A DNA stretch of 64,000 bases from Bradyrhizobium diazoefficiens (lineage in GTDB: Bacteria > Pseudomonadota > Alphaproteobacteria > Rhizobiales > Xanthobacteraceae). The stretch is taken from positions 1,454,501 through 1,518,500 of the forward strand of contig NZ_CP067102.1 in NCBI RefSeq assembly GCF_016616885.1, written 5' to 3'. A model generated the notes under the pieces. It had not been told where the DNA came from, did not search any database, and was given only the letters and a program-made list of their open reading frames with translations. Positions within the stretch are counted from its first letter, which is position 1; each line of letters starts with the position of its first letter. The position numbers and the translations under genes were made by a program. Of the stretch, positions 18,116 through 27,208 are shown piece by piece.

Positions 18116-19240
18116 CTATTCCGCATCTTCCCAGTCAAATGACACGACATATCCATTCGGCCCAAGGTCGCTGATTGCGTATAGCTCCTCGGCCTTCCAC
18201 GCTCGTAAATCGTAAGGTTTTCCGTCTTGGTCGAAAAACACCAAATAGAAATAGTACGAGTCGCGTGCGTTTGCGGTGAGAGAGATCTTATGTTCGGTTT
18301 CGGACAGGAAAAAGCGATAGCCTGGAGCTGTCCGATTTTTTCCCGCTGACTTCACCTCGATAAAGCGCTCCTTGCCCGGTGCGGTGTACGACACAAAATC
18401 GTATCCGCACCCAAGCATATCGCGGCAATCCTTGATCAGCTTGATAAGTGCCTTGTGGTCCGCGCCTTCCAAGCGCTCCTTTTCCCACTTCAGCGCGAAA
18501 TCCTCGCTCAATTTTCCTATCTTGTTACGGTTCTCCAACATTTCATCGATGTTGATCCTTCGATGGTTCCTCTTATGAAGGGCGCTGACGTGCTTTTGCT
18601 CGTCGGGAGCGCGGATATAGGTGTTGTACAGAAACGTCATGAACTTGGGATTGCTCCAAGATTTCGTGATGCGGTTTTCCAGCTTCGCTTGCAGCAACAG
18701 ATGTTGTTGTTCACTGATAGCCGAATCCTCCGGGAGGCCGAGCGCCGTGCTCAGCGTTTCGATGTGCTCTTTGCTGCATACGTTTAGATACAGCTCCGGA
18801 AAATAGAGGCTCAGAATCTTTGCTTTGAAGTTCTGCGAAATCTCGATGTCGTCAATGTCGGAGAATCGCTGCGACCGCCCGGCGTCTATCAGGTCGAGGA
18901 GATTCATTTTGACGGCGGTGAATGCCTGCTCCTTGGAGCTGAATCGCTTGTGAAACCGGTACTTCATCGTTGTATCGGGCTTTGCCTTACCGAAATAGAT
19001 TCCGAATTTCATGGCGGTGGCGCCAAGGATATTGGCCCACGGCTTGGTCTTGGCTTCGACATAGGTACAGAACGACGGCGTTCCTTTACCCATGACGTAG
19101 CCGTCCAAGGTCAGGTTCTTGAGTCGGTCTATCGGAAACGCTCGCAGGAAGGCTCCTCGGCATTGAGCCGCCACATCCTCAAACGAACTGTCGAAACGCT
19201 GCGAAAACTCCTTGAGCTTTGCATCATAGGCAGGCGGCAT
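18116..19240 (-). CDS. DUF3883-domain protein, first gene of SIR2 operon
   Basis: 374 residues. The C-terminal 100 residues match DUF3883, a PD-(D/E)XK-like fold: GYDFVSYTAPGKERFIEVKSAGKN, then FFLSETEHK and YYFYLVF. The N-terminal part (about 40-90) has CTYVEAKTKPWANILGATAMKFGIYFG, a segment also seen in proteins that precede restriction-like ATPases. DUF3883 domains occur in many conflict systems, often fused to helicases. As first gene of the four-gene operon it may bind or cut DNA and signal to the SIR2 NADase. Start chosen at the only ATG in front of the conserved region. Confidence 0.65.
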   Translation of the reverse strand: MPPAYDAKLKEFSQRFDSSFEDVAAQCRGAFLRAFPIDRLKNLTLDGYVMGKGTPSFCTYVEAKTKPWANILGATAMKFGIYFGKAKPDTTMKYRFHKRFSSKEQAFTAVKMNLLDLIDAGRSQRFSDIDDIEISQNFKAKILSLYFPELYLNVCSKEHIETLSTALGLPEDSAISEQQHLLLQAKLENRITKSWSNPKFMTFLYNTYIRAPDEQKHVSALHKRNHRRINIDEMLENRNKIGKLSEDFALKWEKERLEGADHKALIKLIKDCRDMLGCGYDFVSYTAPGKERFIEVKSAGKNRTAPGYRFFLSETEHKISLTANARDSYYFYLVFFDQDGKPYDLRAWKAEELYAISDLGPNGYVVSFDWEDAE

Positions 19241-19374
19241 CTACTTATCTCATCAATCAATCGAAAAATTGACGATACGCCATGTATGGTTGTTTGAGCA
19301 AATATCGCACTGCATACATGTGGTGAAAGCTGTGGCGTCCCTGCGTTTTTGCGTGCGGGCTGTCGTGAACGGAG

Positions 19375-19560
19375 CCGAAGGCGTCTCCGGGTAGGGTAGG
19401 CGCGGGACACCTCGTTAGAGGATATCCCTACGCCTCCTTCCAAACCGTGCGGGCACCTTTCAATGCACATGGCTTTCCGTACGCGCATGCTTTCGACCTG
19501 AAACGGTTGTTCGGCATGACGGGCACAGGACAATGGTCTTGCGCCGCCAACCGGACTGTT
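19375..19560 (-). mobile_element. Group II intron fragment
   Basis: Read on the minus strand the segment runs AAAGCCATGTGCATTGAAAG, GCACGGTTTGGAAGG, GGATATCCTCTAACGAGG, TGTCCCGC. This closely resembles the conserved RNA block that precedes the reverse-transcriptase ORF in bacterial group II introns. No reverse transcriptase follows, so only a relic remains. Borders are approximate. Confidence 0.55.
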
Positions 19561-19654
19561 TCAAAACCGTCAGCGATCCGCTTCGCAGGTCTCGCATGCT
19601 CGACGCCCTCACCAATCGAGGAGTACGAACATACCTGATGAAAGCCCCACCACC

Positions 19655-19777
19655 GTGGCACGTCGCACGCCTTGGAATAAGGGCAAGCTGATTGGGGCCA
19701 AGCCCCCGCTACGGCGAAGCCAAGTCTGGTCGATCCGCACCCGACTCCTGATCGAAAGACGGACCCGCGACCTCGCA
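19655..19777 (+). pseudogene. Integrase fragment
   Basis: About 40 codons reading ARRTPWNKGKLIGAKPP and then SQVWSIRTRLLIERRTRDLA, the conserved N-terminal opening of a phage-type integrase common in proteobacteria. After DLA the frame loses similarity and runs into unrelated sequence. No catalytic residues remain. Confidence 0.6.
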
Positions 19778-19780
19778 AAT

Positions 19781-19864
19781 TGCCCGTGCGCCGCGGTTAT
19801 AGCAGGACGTGCAAGGGCCAAAGTGATCCGGCAAATCGCGCCACGGCGCGCCAGATCGCAGGAC
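19781..19864 (-). pseudogene. IS5-type transposase fragment
   Basis: On the minus strand 28 codons read VLRSGAPWRDLPDHFGP and CTSCYNRGARA, the hallmark first block of IS5-family (IS427-like) transposases (GAPWRDLP, then TCYNR). It abuts the integrase fragment on the other strand, so one element inserted into or next to the other. No terminal repeats were found. Confidence 0.6.
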
Positions 19865-20017
19865 CCTACCAGGATCTGACACTCCTCTCCAGAAGGAGGT
19901 CACGATTTGGCGCCGGCCCGGTGTGACGGTCAAATTCATGGATGTCACGTAGGGTCTTCCGGACTCCGGCCGAGCAGCCACAGACAGGGATAGGCTCTGC
20001 GAGACTGCCGTCCTTTC

Positions 20018-21331
20018 TTACCCCGCCTTGCGATCGGGGTCGCCCCCGTTCTCCAGCAATGGCATGTCCAGACTTGGGATATCCGGCATAGCCTTGCCGG
20101 CTATGGCCTGAAGATCTCCTACCATCCCCACGGTGGAGTCGATGACAGCCAATATCTGGGTTTCCCGCTTGGCCCATTGTCGGCCCATGAACTTGCGCTC
20201 CTTGTCGAGATCTTCCCGCATGTCGTTGAACTTCTCGACCACGGCTTCCACGCGCTGCCTGAATTTGGTGCCCGTCAGATAGTGATAAACCTCCTCCATT
20301 TTGGTCTTCTGACCTTGCTGTACGAGTCGCGAACCGCTGATGTCAATGAGCGCCTGACGGAGAGCCACGGCAACCGGCAGTGCACAGCGGGGGTGCGTCA
20401 CCCACACGCCGTCGACGAGGTCGAAATGCTCAACTTGCTTGGGAAGTGTCTGCGATACTATGAGAGCAACATCAGCCCCACACCGGCGTTGATCGTCCCG
20501 AAGCTTGCCGAGCCATCCATCGCTCCAAGCTTTGGTACGCTTCGATTCCCAGAGAATAATGCCCGCCGGCTGCCCGAGTGATCCGTTGACTTGCTGAACC
20601 ACGTCAGCGCCAAGCTCACCCTTTCCCACTGGCTCGACCAGGTCGGTTGGAAAACGACCGCGCAGAAGCCCTTCGAGTTCAAGTTCCAGGACCTCGCCCT
20701 GTGACTGCTGCGATCCCTGCTCGGCCTTACGCTTCAACTCCTCGATCGTTCGGGACATCGACTCGATCGTCTGATCTTTCTCCGCGACCCGCAGCCGAGC
20801 CGCCTCGTCGGCCTCTTGCTTGGCCTTTATCTGGATCTGATCGACCAAGCCCTGGACACGCTTCTCAACAGTCAAGTCCAACTCTCGCTTCTCCTCGTCG
20901 AGAGCCCGCTGCCTCCGGATGAGTGCAGCCTGTGCCTGTTGCGCCTCAGCCAGCTTGACATTGTTGGCTTCAAGCACCAGCCGAAGTTCCGTCGCTTCAT
21001 CGGTTCGGGCCTGTAGCTCGGCCGCCGCCGCGTCCCGGGCTTTCTTGGCTTCCGCAGCGACGAGCCGGCTGCGTTCCGCGGCCAATCTTTGCGCCACTTG
21101 GTCTTCGACCAGCTCGCGATCCTTTTCGAGCTGTTCGCGCTCCCCTCGGAGGGCTTCCGCTTTGCGTGCGATTTCCGCATCCTTGTTGGCCAGCTGTTCC
21201 TGAAACTTCTGACGTGTTTCCGCAAGAAGGGGCGCGGCAAGCGATTCCGTCAACCGGATCTCGTGATTGCAATTCGGGCAATGAAGTATGGGTTCATGGG
21301 CGGCACCAACCGCGGTTACGTTGAATGTCAT
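20018..21331 (-). CDS. DUF2130 coiled-coil protein
   Basis: 437 residues from MTFNVTAVGA, with GGGAGGG six bases upstream; an earlier in-frame start adds 8 residues. Layout matches DUF2130 proteins: a short N-terminal zinc-ribbon-like part (HCPNCNHEI), a long charged coiled coil (about 40-215), and a C-terminal domain with GIILWESKRTKAWSDGWLGKL, where E-x-K fits a nuclease-like core. Family members are widespread and uncharacterised, some phage-encoded. No operon partner on this strand. Confidence 0.75.
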   Translation of the reverse strand: MTFNVTAVGAAHEPILHCPNCNHEIRLTESLAAPLLAETRQKFQEQLANKDAEIARKAEALRGEREQLEKDRELVEDQVAQRLAAERSRLVAAEAKKARDAAAAELQARTDEATELRLVLEANNVKLAEAQQAQAALIRRQRALDEEKRELDLTVEKRVQGLVDQIQIKAKQEADEAARLRVAEKDQTIESMSRTIEELKRKAEQGSQQSQGEVLELELEGLLRGRFPTDLVEPVGKGELGADVVQQVNGSLGQPAGIILWESKRTKAWSDGWLGKLRDDQRRCGADVALIVSQTLPKQVEHFDLVDGVWVTHPRCALPVAVALRQALIDISGSRLVQQGQKTKMEEVYHYLTGTKFRQRVEAVVEKFNDMREDLDKERKFMGRQWAKRETQILAVIDSTVGMVGDLQAIAGKAMPDIPSLDMPLLENGGDPDRKAG

Positions 21332-21618
21332 GAACCCTCCCGTCCCTCGCACCAACGATAGCCGTGATCCGGCCAGCTTCGTTACGCTTGCGATATGGCT
21401 TTAGCGCTATTTCAACGCTCTGGTCGAACGCCGCCGGTATGTGCCCGCAGCTTTTCCACTGAAACCAGCTTGACACGTGCTTAAGCAGCTTTAACAGGCA
21501 AGGTTGCTTCTTCTCAGCAGCTTGGCGCCCTCAGTCCGCGTTATCTCCGGAGCGTCGATTGCGATGCAGTTTCGAAATTATGGTCGGGTGCTGCTCCGGC
21601 GCGACTGCCGGAGGAACA

Positions 21619-21816
21619 ATGATCCGTATTCTGCACACGGCTGATTGGCATATCGGTCAAACTTTACGCGGTTTCTCTCGGGAGCATGAGCACCGCAAGG
21701 TGTTTGAGCGGCTCGAACAGATAGTCGTAGAGCGGGATGTCGATGCTCTCGTCATCGCCGGCGACGTGTTTGACAGCCAAAATCCTTCCGGGGAAGCGCA
21801 GCAGCTCTTCTGGGCG
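21619..21816 (+). pseudogene. sbcD: SbcD N-terminal fragment
   Basis: ATG at 21619 after GGAGGAACA. The first 65 codons read as the SbcD/Mre11 metallophosphatase start: ILHTADWHIGQTLRG (D-x-H) and DALVIAGDVFDSQNPSGEAQQLF (G-D). After that similarity ends abruptly near 21813 and the frame runs on in unrelated sequence to 21957. The rest of the nuclease and sbcC are absent, so this is a truncated relic. Confidence 0.75.
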
Positions 21817-22127
21817 GAATGCACTGGCGTTCGCTGCTCGAAGGATAACGCGCGTCGGCGTTCGCCGTCCAGGCTCTCGCGAACCGAGCCGCTTGGGTGC
21901 GTCTCGGCTTTCGGCTTCGATCCTTCGCGCGAGAGCACATGCCTTTGGCCGGGGTAGAAACAGAGACCGGGCCATTATGCAGCAGCCACCTGCACAAAGG
22001 CCCGGCCTTATCTTACTTGCCGCGATACCGAACGGCTGCAAAGGACACTTCAGATCCTTTGGAGAGGTTTCGCTTTGCACCCGGGTTGCGACCCCGAGGT
22101 GGCAATGTCTCAGTCGCGAGGCCGCGA

Positions 22128-22214
22128 CTACTTCTTTTTCTTTGAGGTCTTCTTTGCCACTTTCTTGGTGGCTGCCTTCGCGGTCTTCTTTGCCTTCTTC
22201 GCTTTCTTGGCCAT
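22128..22214 (-). CDS. Tiny lysine/alanine-rich basic protein (histone H1-like)
   Basis: 28 residues starting MAKKAKKAKKTAKAATKK, nearly all Lys and Ala, preceded by AGAGGA. Short Lys/Ala-rich proteins of this sort are frequent in Bradyrhizobium and resemble the tails of H1-like nucleoid proteins. It may be a full small gene or the conserved tail of a longer one (a longer in-frame start exists upstream but looks non-coding). DNA binding is inferred from charge. Confidence 0.5.
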   Translation of the reverse strand: MAKKAKKAKKTAKAATKKVAKKTSKKKK

Positions 22215-22724
22215 GTCGTCCTCTGTAAAAAACCGACTCAGTGAACGTGCGCACGCCATGCATCGACTTGCGCAACGCTGACACGATATCACGAATGCAA
22301 AACTGATACCAACCGCGTCGCCGAAGCCGCTCTTGACTCGCTCGTCGGGGGCGGTCCGTCCGCGTCCCGCCTTTGACGATGCTATGCTGACGTTCCTGCG
22401 GCTGCCGTACGCACATCCCTTGAATGCGTCGGCTGGAGAGGTGAACAATGACGATGGCCGCATGATTTGCCGCGGCCCGCGTCTCGTCCAGCCGCCCGGA
22501 GGAGGCAAAGTCATCGTCCAATTGCCGGACTCGCCGCACAGTTTTCGTGGCGCAACAGAACGCGCAGCGTGAAGGCCGATGATCCCGAGCGCATTCTGGG
22601 CGAATGGTAGGCGTTCGATAAGGACATCGGCGTGCTGCGCGACGACTATCGGGTCGAATGTTCAAGCAGCGAGCGTTTCTGGCTATTCTAGACTCGCCCA
22701 GCCGAAGCGGGCGGCCGCAGGTGG
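22215..22724. other. Intergenic stretch with coding debris
   Basis: About 500 bases between the tiny basic gene and the end of the monooxygenase operon. A broken rightward frame near 22570-22690 (ADDPERILGEW, stop, AFDKDIGVLRDDYRVE) looks like decayed coding sequence, but I cannot name it. No alcohol dehydrogenase, often found after propane monooxygenase genes, is seen. Confidence 0.35.
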
Positions 22725-22755
22725 GGTGCTTTCCGTGCCGCTCTCGGAAAGCACC
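22725..22755 (-). terminator. Perfect 11-bp hairpin after mimG
   Basis: GGTGCTTTCCG and CGGAAAGCACC form an exact 11-bp stem with a 9-base loop, 45 bases beyond the stop of the chaperonin gene. There is no T-run on either side, so it may stabilise the transcript end or work with Rho. Confidence 0.5.
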
Positions 22756-22800
22756 GCTCGGAGCGGAACGAACGCGATGGCGATCGTCGGTCCGCGCCGA

Positions 22801-24438
22801 TCAGCTCCGGCCGTAAACTTCGGCACCGCCGCCGCGCGCAGGGCCGGCGGTAGGATCGACGCCTTCAGGAAGATCGACGACGAGCGAATGGGTCGTCAGG
22901 ATTAGCTTGGCCACCGACACCGCATTCTCGAGAGCGGCGCAGGTAACCTTGACGGGATCAATGACGCCGGCTTCGAACATGTCGGTAAATCTGCCGCTCC
23001 TGGCATCGAAGCCCGTGCCGGGTTGCTCGGCGACGACCCGTGTCACGATCATAGCGCCATCCTGTCCGGCATTGCCGGCGATGATCGCCAATGGGCGCTT
23101 GATCGCGTCGCGGACCAGCATCGCACCGGCTTGTGCGCCATCAACCTCCTGATTCACCAATGGATCGAGCCGCGCTGCGACCTGCGCGAGGGCAGTACCG
23201 CCACCGGCCACCACACCTTCGCCACGGGCAGCCCGGGCTGCGTTAAGGCCATCTTCGAGGAGTTGCGCCGTGCGTTTTTGCTCGACCGGCGTGGCGCCGC
23301 CTGCGAGCAGGAGTGCGGTCCCGCGGGTGAGCTTTGCAAGGCGATCGGCCAGCTTGTCGCGCTCGATATTCTGCGGTGCCTCGTCCCACAGCTTCTGGAC
23401 CAGTTGCCGCCGCCCGTCGATGGCCGCCTTGTCGCCATTGCCGCCCAGGATCACGGTCGCGGATGCGGATACCCTCGCGCGCGTCGCATTGCCCAGATCG
23501 GCGATCGTCACCTCCTCGATCCGGGCACCCAGGTCGCGCGCGATCACCCGGCCACCCGTCATAATCGCGAGATCCTCCATCATCGCCTTGCGCCAATGGC
23601 CGAATTCCGGCGGATTGATCGCGACGACGGTGCCACGTCCCTGAAGCCGAGCCTGCATCACCGCCGCGATGACCTCAGGCGCGATCTCGTCCGCTACCAG
23701 CAGCAGCGGACGCCCGCTTTCCTTGAGCTGGTCGAGGATACGCAGGATCGGCTCGGCCGATGGCACTTTGTGGTCGGTCAGCAGGATCGCCGGATTGTCG
23801 AGTTCGGCGACCAGGCTTGAACTGTCGGTCGCCATATGGTGCGATACGAATCCGCGATCGAGCACGAGCCCTTCGTCGACCTCCAGTCGCGTCGGTGAGC
23901 CCGGGAACGCATATTCGACATGGACGACGCCTTCGATGCCGACCCGCTCGAGCGCTTCCGCTATAAGCTCTCCCAGTGACGTCTCGGTGGCCGCGACGCT
24001 TGCAACCATGCGCAATTCGCCCTGACGCAGCGGCCGAGAGTCCTCTCGCAGTGCTTTAATGACCAGATCGCAGGCGTGGTCCATGCCGGCGACAACGTCG
24101 ACCGCCTTGTGCTCGTGCTCGACCAGTTTCACGCCATCCTGCACCAGCGCATTGGCGAGCGCTGTCGCGGTCGTGGTGCCGTCACCGGCGATCTCATTGG
24201 TCTGGGCTGACACCTCGCGAACAACCTGCGCGCCCAGATTCTCGAACCGGCAGGGTAACTCGATCTCGGCCGCGATGCTGACACCATCGCGCGACACCAA
24301 CGGCGTCCCGATCGGGCGATCCATGATGACGTTGGTTCCCTTGGGGCCGAGCGTACCGACTACAGCGCGGGCAAGCTGGTCCACGCCGCGCGCAAGCGCC
24401 GCCCTAGCTTCAGCATCGTAAAGCATGATCTTGGCCAT
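22801..24438 (-). CDS. mimG: GroEL-like chaperonin dedicated to propane monooxygenase
   Basis: 545 residues of GroEL type with the ATP-binding IAGDGTTTATAL segment (about 82-95) and LGPKGTNVIMD near the start, but divergent from housekeeping GroEL. It ends in a GGGAEVYGRS tail rather than the usual GGM repeat. A GroEL paralogue after the coupling-protein gene is the known pattern of mim/prm clusters, where it is needed to make active hydroxylase. It lies 107 bases downstream of mimD in the same direction. No groES is present, so it probably uses the genomic one. Confidence 0.9.
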   Translation of the reverse strand: MAKIMLYDAEARAALARGVDQLARAVVGTLGPKGTNVIMDRPIGTPLVSRDGVSIAAEIELPCRFENLGAQVVREVSAQTNEIAGDGTTTATALANALVQDGVKLVEHEHKAVDVVAGMDHACDLVIKALREDSRPLRQGELRMVASVAATETSLGELIAEALERVGIEGVVHVEYAFPGSPTRLEVDEGLVLDRGFVSHHMATDSSSLVAELDNPAILLTDHKVPSAEPILRILDQLKESGRPLLLVADEIAPEVIAAVMQARLQGRGTVVAINPPEFGHWRKAMMEDLAIMTGGRVIARDLGARIEEVTIADLGNATRARVSASATVILGGNGDKAAIDGRRQLVQKLWDEAPQNIERDKLADRLAKLTRGTALLLAGGATPVEQKRTAQLLEDGLNAARAARGEGVVAGGGTALAQVAARLDPLVNQEVDGAQAGAMLVRDAIKRPLAIIAGNAGQDGAMIVTRVVAEQPGTGFDARSGRFTDMFEAGVIDPVKVTCAALENAVSVAKLILTTHSLVVDLPEGVDPTAGPARGGGAEVYGRS

Positions 24439-24545
24439 CTATCGTCTCCTGTGTGCGCCGCCATCCGCTGGGCCGAGCCTTGTCATTCCGGTCTGGCTAG
24501 TGGGATGGTACGCGCCTGTGGCGCGGCCGCCGGCGCGTGATCGTG

Positions 24546-24902
24546 TCATTCGTATTGGAGCGCCTCGTCCATGTCCCCGAAGAGGATCACGGTGTTCTCG
24601 TCGATCATCACCATCCGGCCGTAATGGGTGGCGGTGGAAATCTCGAAGATGTGCGGTGTCATCTCGCGGCCGAGCGCCTCGCTGATCTCGGCCATGTCGA
24701 AGACGATCTTACCTTCGCCGTCCACACGGATCATCGCCGGCAGGTAGGTGACCTTGATTCCGGGACGCTGTTCCATGATCTCGGCAATGCAGCGTGCCTC
24801 GACGCTGTCGTTCATCGTCACCCCGCATTGATGCGAGATGGTGCGTTCCTGGGTGATGTCCTTGAGCGGCGTGAAGAGCTGCTGCTCGGTGGTAACGGCC
24901 AT
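24546..24902 (-). CDS. mimD: Monooxygenase coupling/effector protein (MmoB/DmpM family)
   Basis: 118 residues from MAVTTEQQLFTPL; the upstream extension reads as low-complexity Arg/Ser and is rejected. The core CGVTMNDSVEARCIAEIMEQRPGIKVTYLPAMIRV matches the MmoB/DmpM fold, which has no cofactor and binds the hydroxylase to gate substrate and electron entry. It sits 25 bases after the beta subunit gene, between it and the chaperonin, as in mimABCD clusters. Confidence 0.9.
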   Translation of the reverse strand: MAVTTEQQLFTPLKDITQERTISHQCGVTMNDSVEARCIAEIMEQRPGIKVTYLPAMIRVDGEGKIVFDMAEISEALGREMTPHIFEISTATHYGRMVMIDENTVILFGDMDEALQYE

Positions 24903-24927
24903 GTTGTGGGTTCCTTTCGTGGCGCGA

Positions 24928-26037
24928 TTATTCGACGGGCTCGGCGACCTGCAGCTCCGGCATCGGAATTTGCGTCGAGAAGACGCCGATCTCCGACACG
25001 ATCGCCTGCAGGCGGTTGATCGCCGACGCATAAGATTCGGCGAACTGCGCGGATTTCACCCGCGGCTGTGACCAGATGGGTTGTAGATCGAGCGCCGCCT
25101 GGGTCGCGATCGGCGAATATTCGTCGAACCAGTCTTGCAGCACGCGCCGATTGTCCTCACCATGCGCGGGATCGCGCACAAGAGTCGCAAACAGCTCAAC
25201 CGTATTGGCAAGGTTGCGCTCGTAATCCGCTTCCGCCGCCGAGATGATGGCGGGCGACGAATAGTCGCTCTGTGTCGCCGCGACCTGCATGACGAAACCA
25301 GAGCGGAACAGCTCGCCTACCAGTGGCTCGAATAGCACGTTGACGATGAAATACTGCTCCAGGAAATCCTCGGCGCCGCGTGCAGATTCCACGAGTTCGC
25401 GAGCCTTCTGCCAGATCGAGTTCTCCAGCCAATTGCGCTTGCCGGCGTCGACGTCGAAGCCTTCGATGTCGAGCGCGATCTCGCCGAGATAGAGCGTTAG
25501 ATCCTGCGCCAGCCGCAGTTTGTAGGACGAGTTGGTCAGGATCGCGTTGTTGACCATTTGGGTATAGCCGTAGCGTTGCGCGCGCATCAGCGCGGTGCCC
25601 AGGCCATATTCGGCATGCTTGAAGGCACCCAGATGATCTTGCAGTATTTTCACCCACGCCTTGTCGAAGCGCCTCGGTGCTCCGGCGCGCCGCGCGTTGT
25701 CGATTACGTTCTTGATCATGCCGCAGATGGTCGACTGGCGTTGGTAATGCGTCCGTTCCCATTCCTGGTCGGGCGCGCGATAGAGGTGCCAGTCGCTGCT
25801 CTTCAGCGCGGTCCACTCCTTCGAGTATGTCGGCGTGCCGTCCCCGAAGGACATGATCCAATTCTGGAGGAGGTAGCGTTCGGGGTCCGGCTGGACGTCA
25901 ACGGTGACGTCCTCGTAATGCGTCGCCCGACGCCCCTTCGGCTCGAAATAATTATAGGCTCGGCTATCCGATCCCGGAAAGGTCTTGGCGCCCGCCGCTG
26001 CGGACCTCTGCTCCTGCTCCATCACTCGTCCAGACAT
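24928..26037 (-). CDS. mimC: Propane-type di-iron monooxygenase hydroxylase, beta (small) subunit
   Basis: 369 residues from MSGRVMEQEQRSAAAG, preceded by a purine-rich GGGAG; a start at 26076 overlapping the reductase stop is possible and would add 13 Arg/Glu-rich residues. Motifs of the family's beta subunit are visible: YNYFEPKGRRATHYEDVTV and WERTHYQRQSTI. It is ferritin-like and lacks the iron ligands, as expected of the structural subunit. Together with the alpha subunit it builds the hydroxylase dimer. Confidence 0.9.
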   Translation of the reverse strand: MSGRVMEQEQRSAAAGAKTFPGSDSRAYNYFEPKGRRATHYEDVTVDVQPDPERYLLQNWIMSFGDGTPTYSKEWTALKSSDWHLYRAPDQEWERTHYQRQSTICGMIKNVIDNARRAGAPRRFDKAWVKILQDHLGAFKHAEYGLGTALMRAQRYGYTQMVNNAILTNSSYKLRLAQDLTLYLGEIALDIEGFDVDAGKRNWLENSIWQKARELVESARGAEDFLEQYFIVNVLFEPLVGELFRSGFVMQVAATQSDYSSPAIISAAEADYERNLANTVELFATLVRDPAHGEDNRRVLQDWFDEYSPIATQAALDLQPIWSQPRVKSAQFAESYASAINRLQAIVSEIGVFSTQIPMPELQVAEPVE

Positions 26038-26072
26038 CGTCTTCTCCCTCTCTCTCTCTTGGGCATTCGGCC

Positions 26073-27131
26073 TCATGCTTGGGTGGCGGGCGTGAACTTG
26101 TCGAAATACATCCTGGCCGGGTCGATATCGGCCATTTGCAGGGTCGGCAGTGCGGCATCGATCATCGGCGATGGACCGCAGCTATAGGCGTCCGCTTCCT
26201 CGGTATTCTCCATGTCGAGCAGGTGGCGGCGCAGCACGTCGTGGATGAATCCGGTTTCGCCGTTCCACTCCGAATCCGCTTCGACATGTGACAAGGCGGG
26301 AATGAACTTGAAGTCGGGCATCCGCGCTTCAAGGTCGGCGAAGACGTCGAGCGCGAACAGATCCTGCGTTGTCCGGGCGCCGTAGAAGAAGCGAACCGGG
26401 CGCGTCTCGCCGCTTGCCGCCTGATCGAGCAGGATCGACATCAACGGTGCCATGCCAGATCCGCTGCCGACCAGGATCATCGGCCCGTCGCGCTGCTCGC
26501 GACGGAAGCAGGAGCCATAAGGCCCCTTCACCGTGATCGGATCGCCGGTCTTCGCCTCGCCGATCGCGGTCGAGAAGGCACCGCCGGGATAACGCTTGAT
26601 GATGAACTCCAGGCGATCGGGCTCACTCGGTGGATTGCCCATCGAATAGGAGCGCGTGATCTCCGCGCCATGAAGCGTCAGGTCCGCAAACTGTCCGGCC
26701 CAGAACTTCATCGGCTCGTCTAGGTCGATCGCGATGCGAACGATGTCGTGCGTCAGCGGCTCGACGCTCGCCAGCTTTCCGTTGAACGCCTTGACTGCGA
26801 TCGAGCGCGACAGCAGGTCCTCGTCATAGTTGAGCAGCTCGACCTCGACGTCGCTATAGACGAGCGTCCGGCACAGCAGGACATGACCGCTTTCCTTCTC
26901 CGGATCGGAGAGCGCGAAGGTCGAATATTTGAGCATCTCCACATCCCCTTCGTTGAGGATGCATTTGCACGCGGAGCACTGCCCTTCCTTGCAGCCGTGC
27001 GGCAGGGCGACGCCCTGGCGGAAGGCTGCGTCGAGGACGGTCTCACCTTCCTCCACTTCCATCTCGACCCCTACCGGCTCGAAGCGCACCTTGTGCACCG
27101 CCGGCCTGCGCTGAGGCATTTCCCGTCCCAT
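26073..27131 (-). CDS. mimB: NADH:monooxygenase reductase (2Fe-2S and FAD)
   Basis: 352 residues from MGREMPQRRP, chosen because GGAG lies 7 bases upstream; longer starts would read through that site. Residues C47, C52, C55 and C87 form the plant-type [2Fe-2S] site. RSYSMGNPP is the flavin-binding motif and LVGSGSGMAPLMSIL the NAD(P)-binding part. It carries electrons from NADH to the di-iron centre. It lies between alpha and beta genes, the mimA-B-C-D order, which differs from soluble methane and toluene monooxygenase operons. Confidence 0.92.
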   Translation of the reverse strand: MGREMPQRRPAVHKVRFEPVGVEMEVEEGETVLDAAFRQGVALPHGCKEGQCSACKCILNEGDVEMLKYSTFALSDPEKESGHVLLCRTLVYSDVEVELLNYDEDLLSRSIAVKAFNGKLASVEPLTHDIVRIAIDLDEPMKFWAGQFADLTLHGAEITRSYSMGNPPSEPDRLEFIIKRYPGGAFSTAIGEAKTGDPITVKGPYGSCFRREQRDGPMILVGSGSGMAPLMSILLDQAASGETRPVRFFYGARTTQDLFALDVFADLEARMPDFKFIPALSHVEADSEWNGETGFIHDVLRRHLLDMENTEEADAYSCGPSPMIDAALPTLQMADIDPARMYFDKFTPATQA

Positions 27132-27208
27132 GATCATTCTCCGTGAGGCAGTCGCAGCGGATGCCGGGGGAGGCGGCGACACCACCTCCCCGGCCGCCGG
27201 TGGGGGGT

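Noticed and set aside
22907..23820. Plus-strand frames across the chaperonin gene
   Set aside because: Antisense shadow of mimG; no ribosome site or family text.
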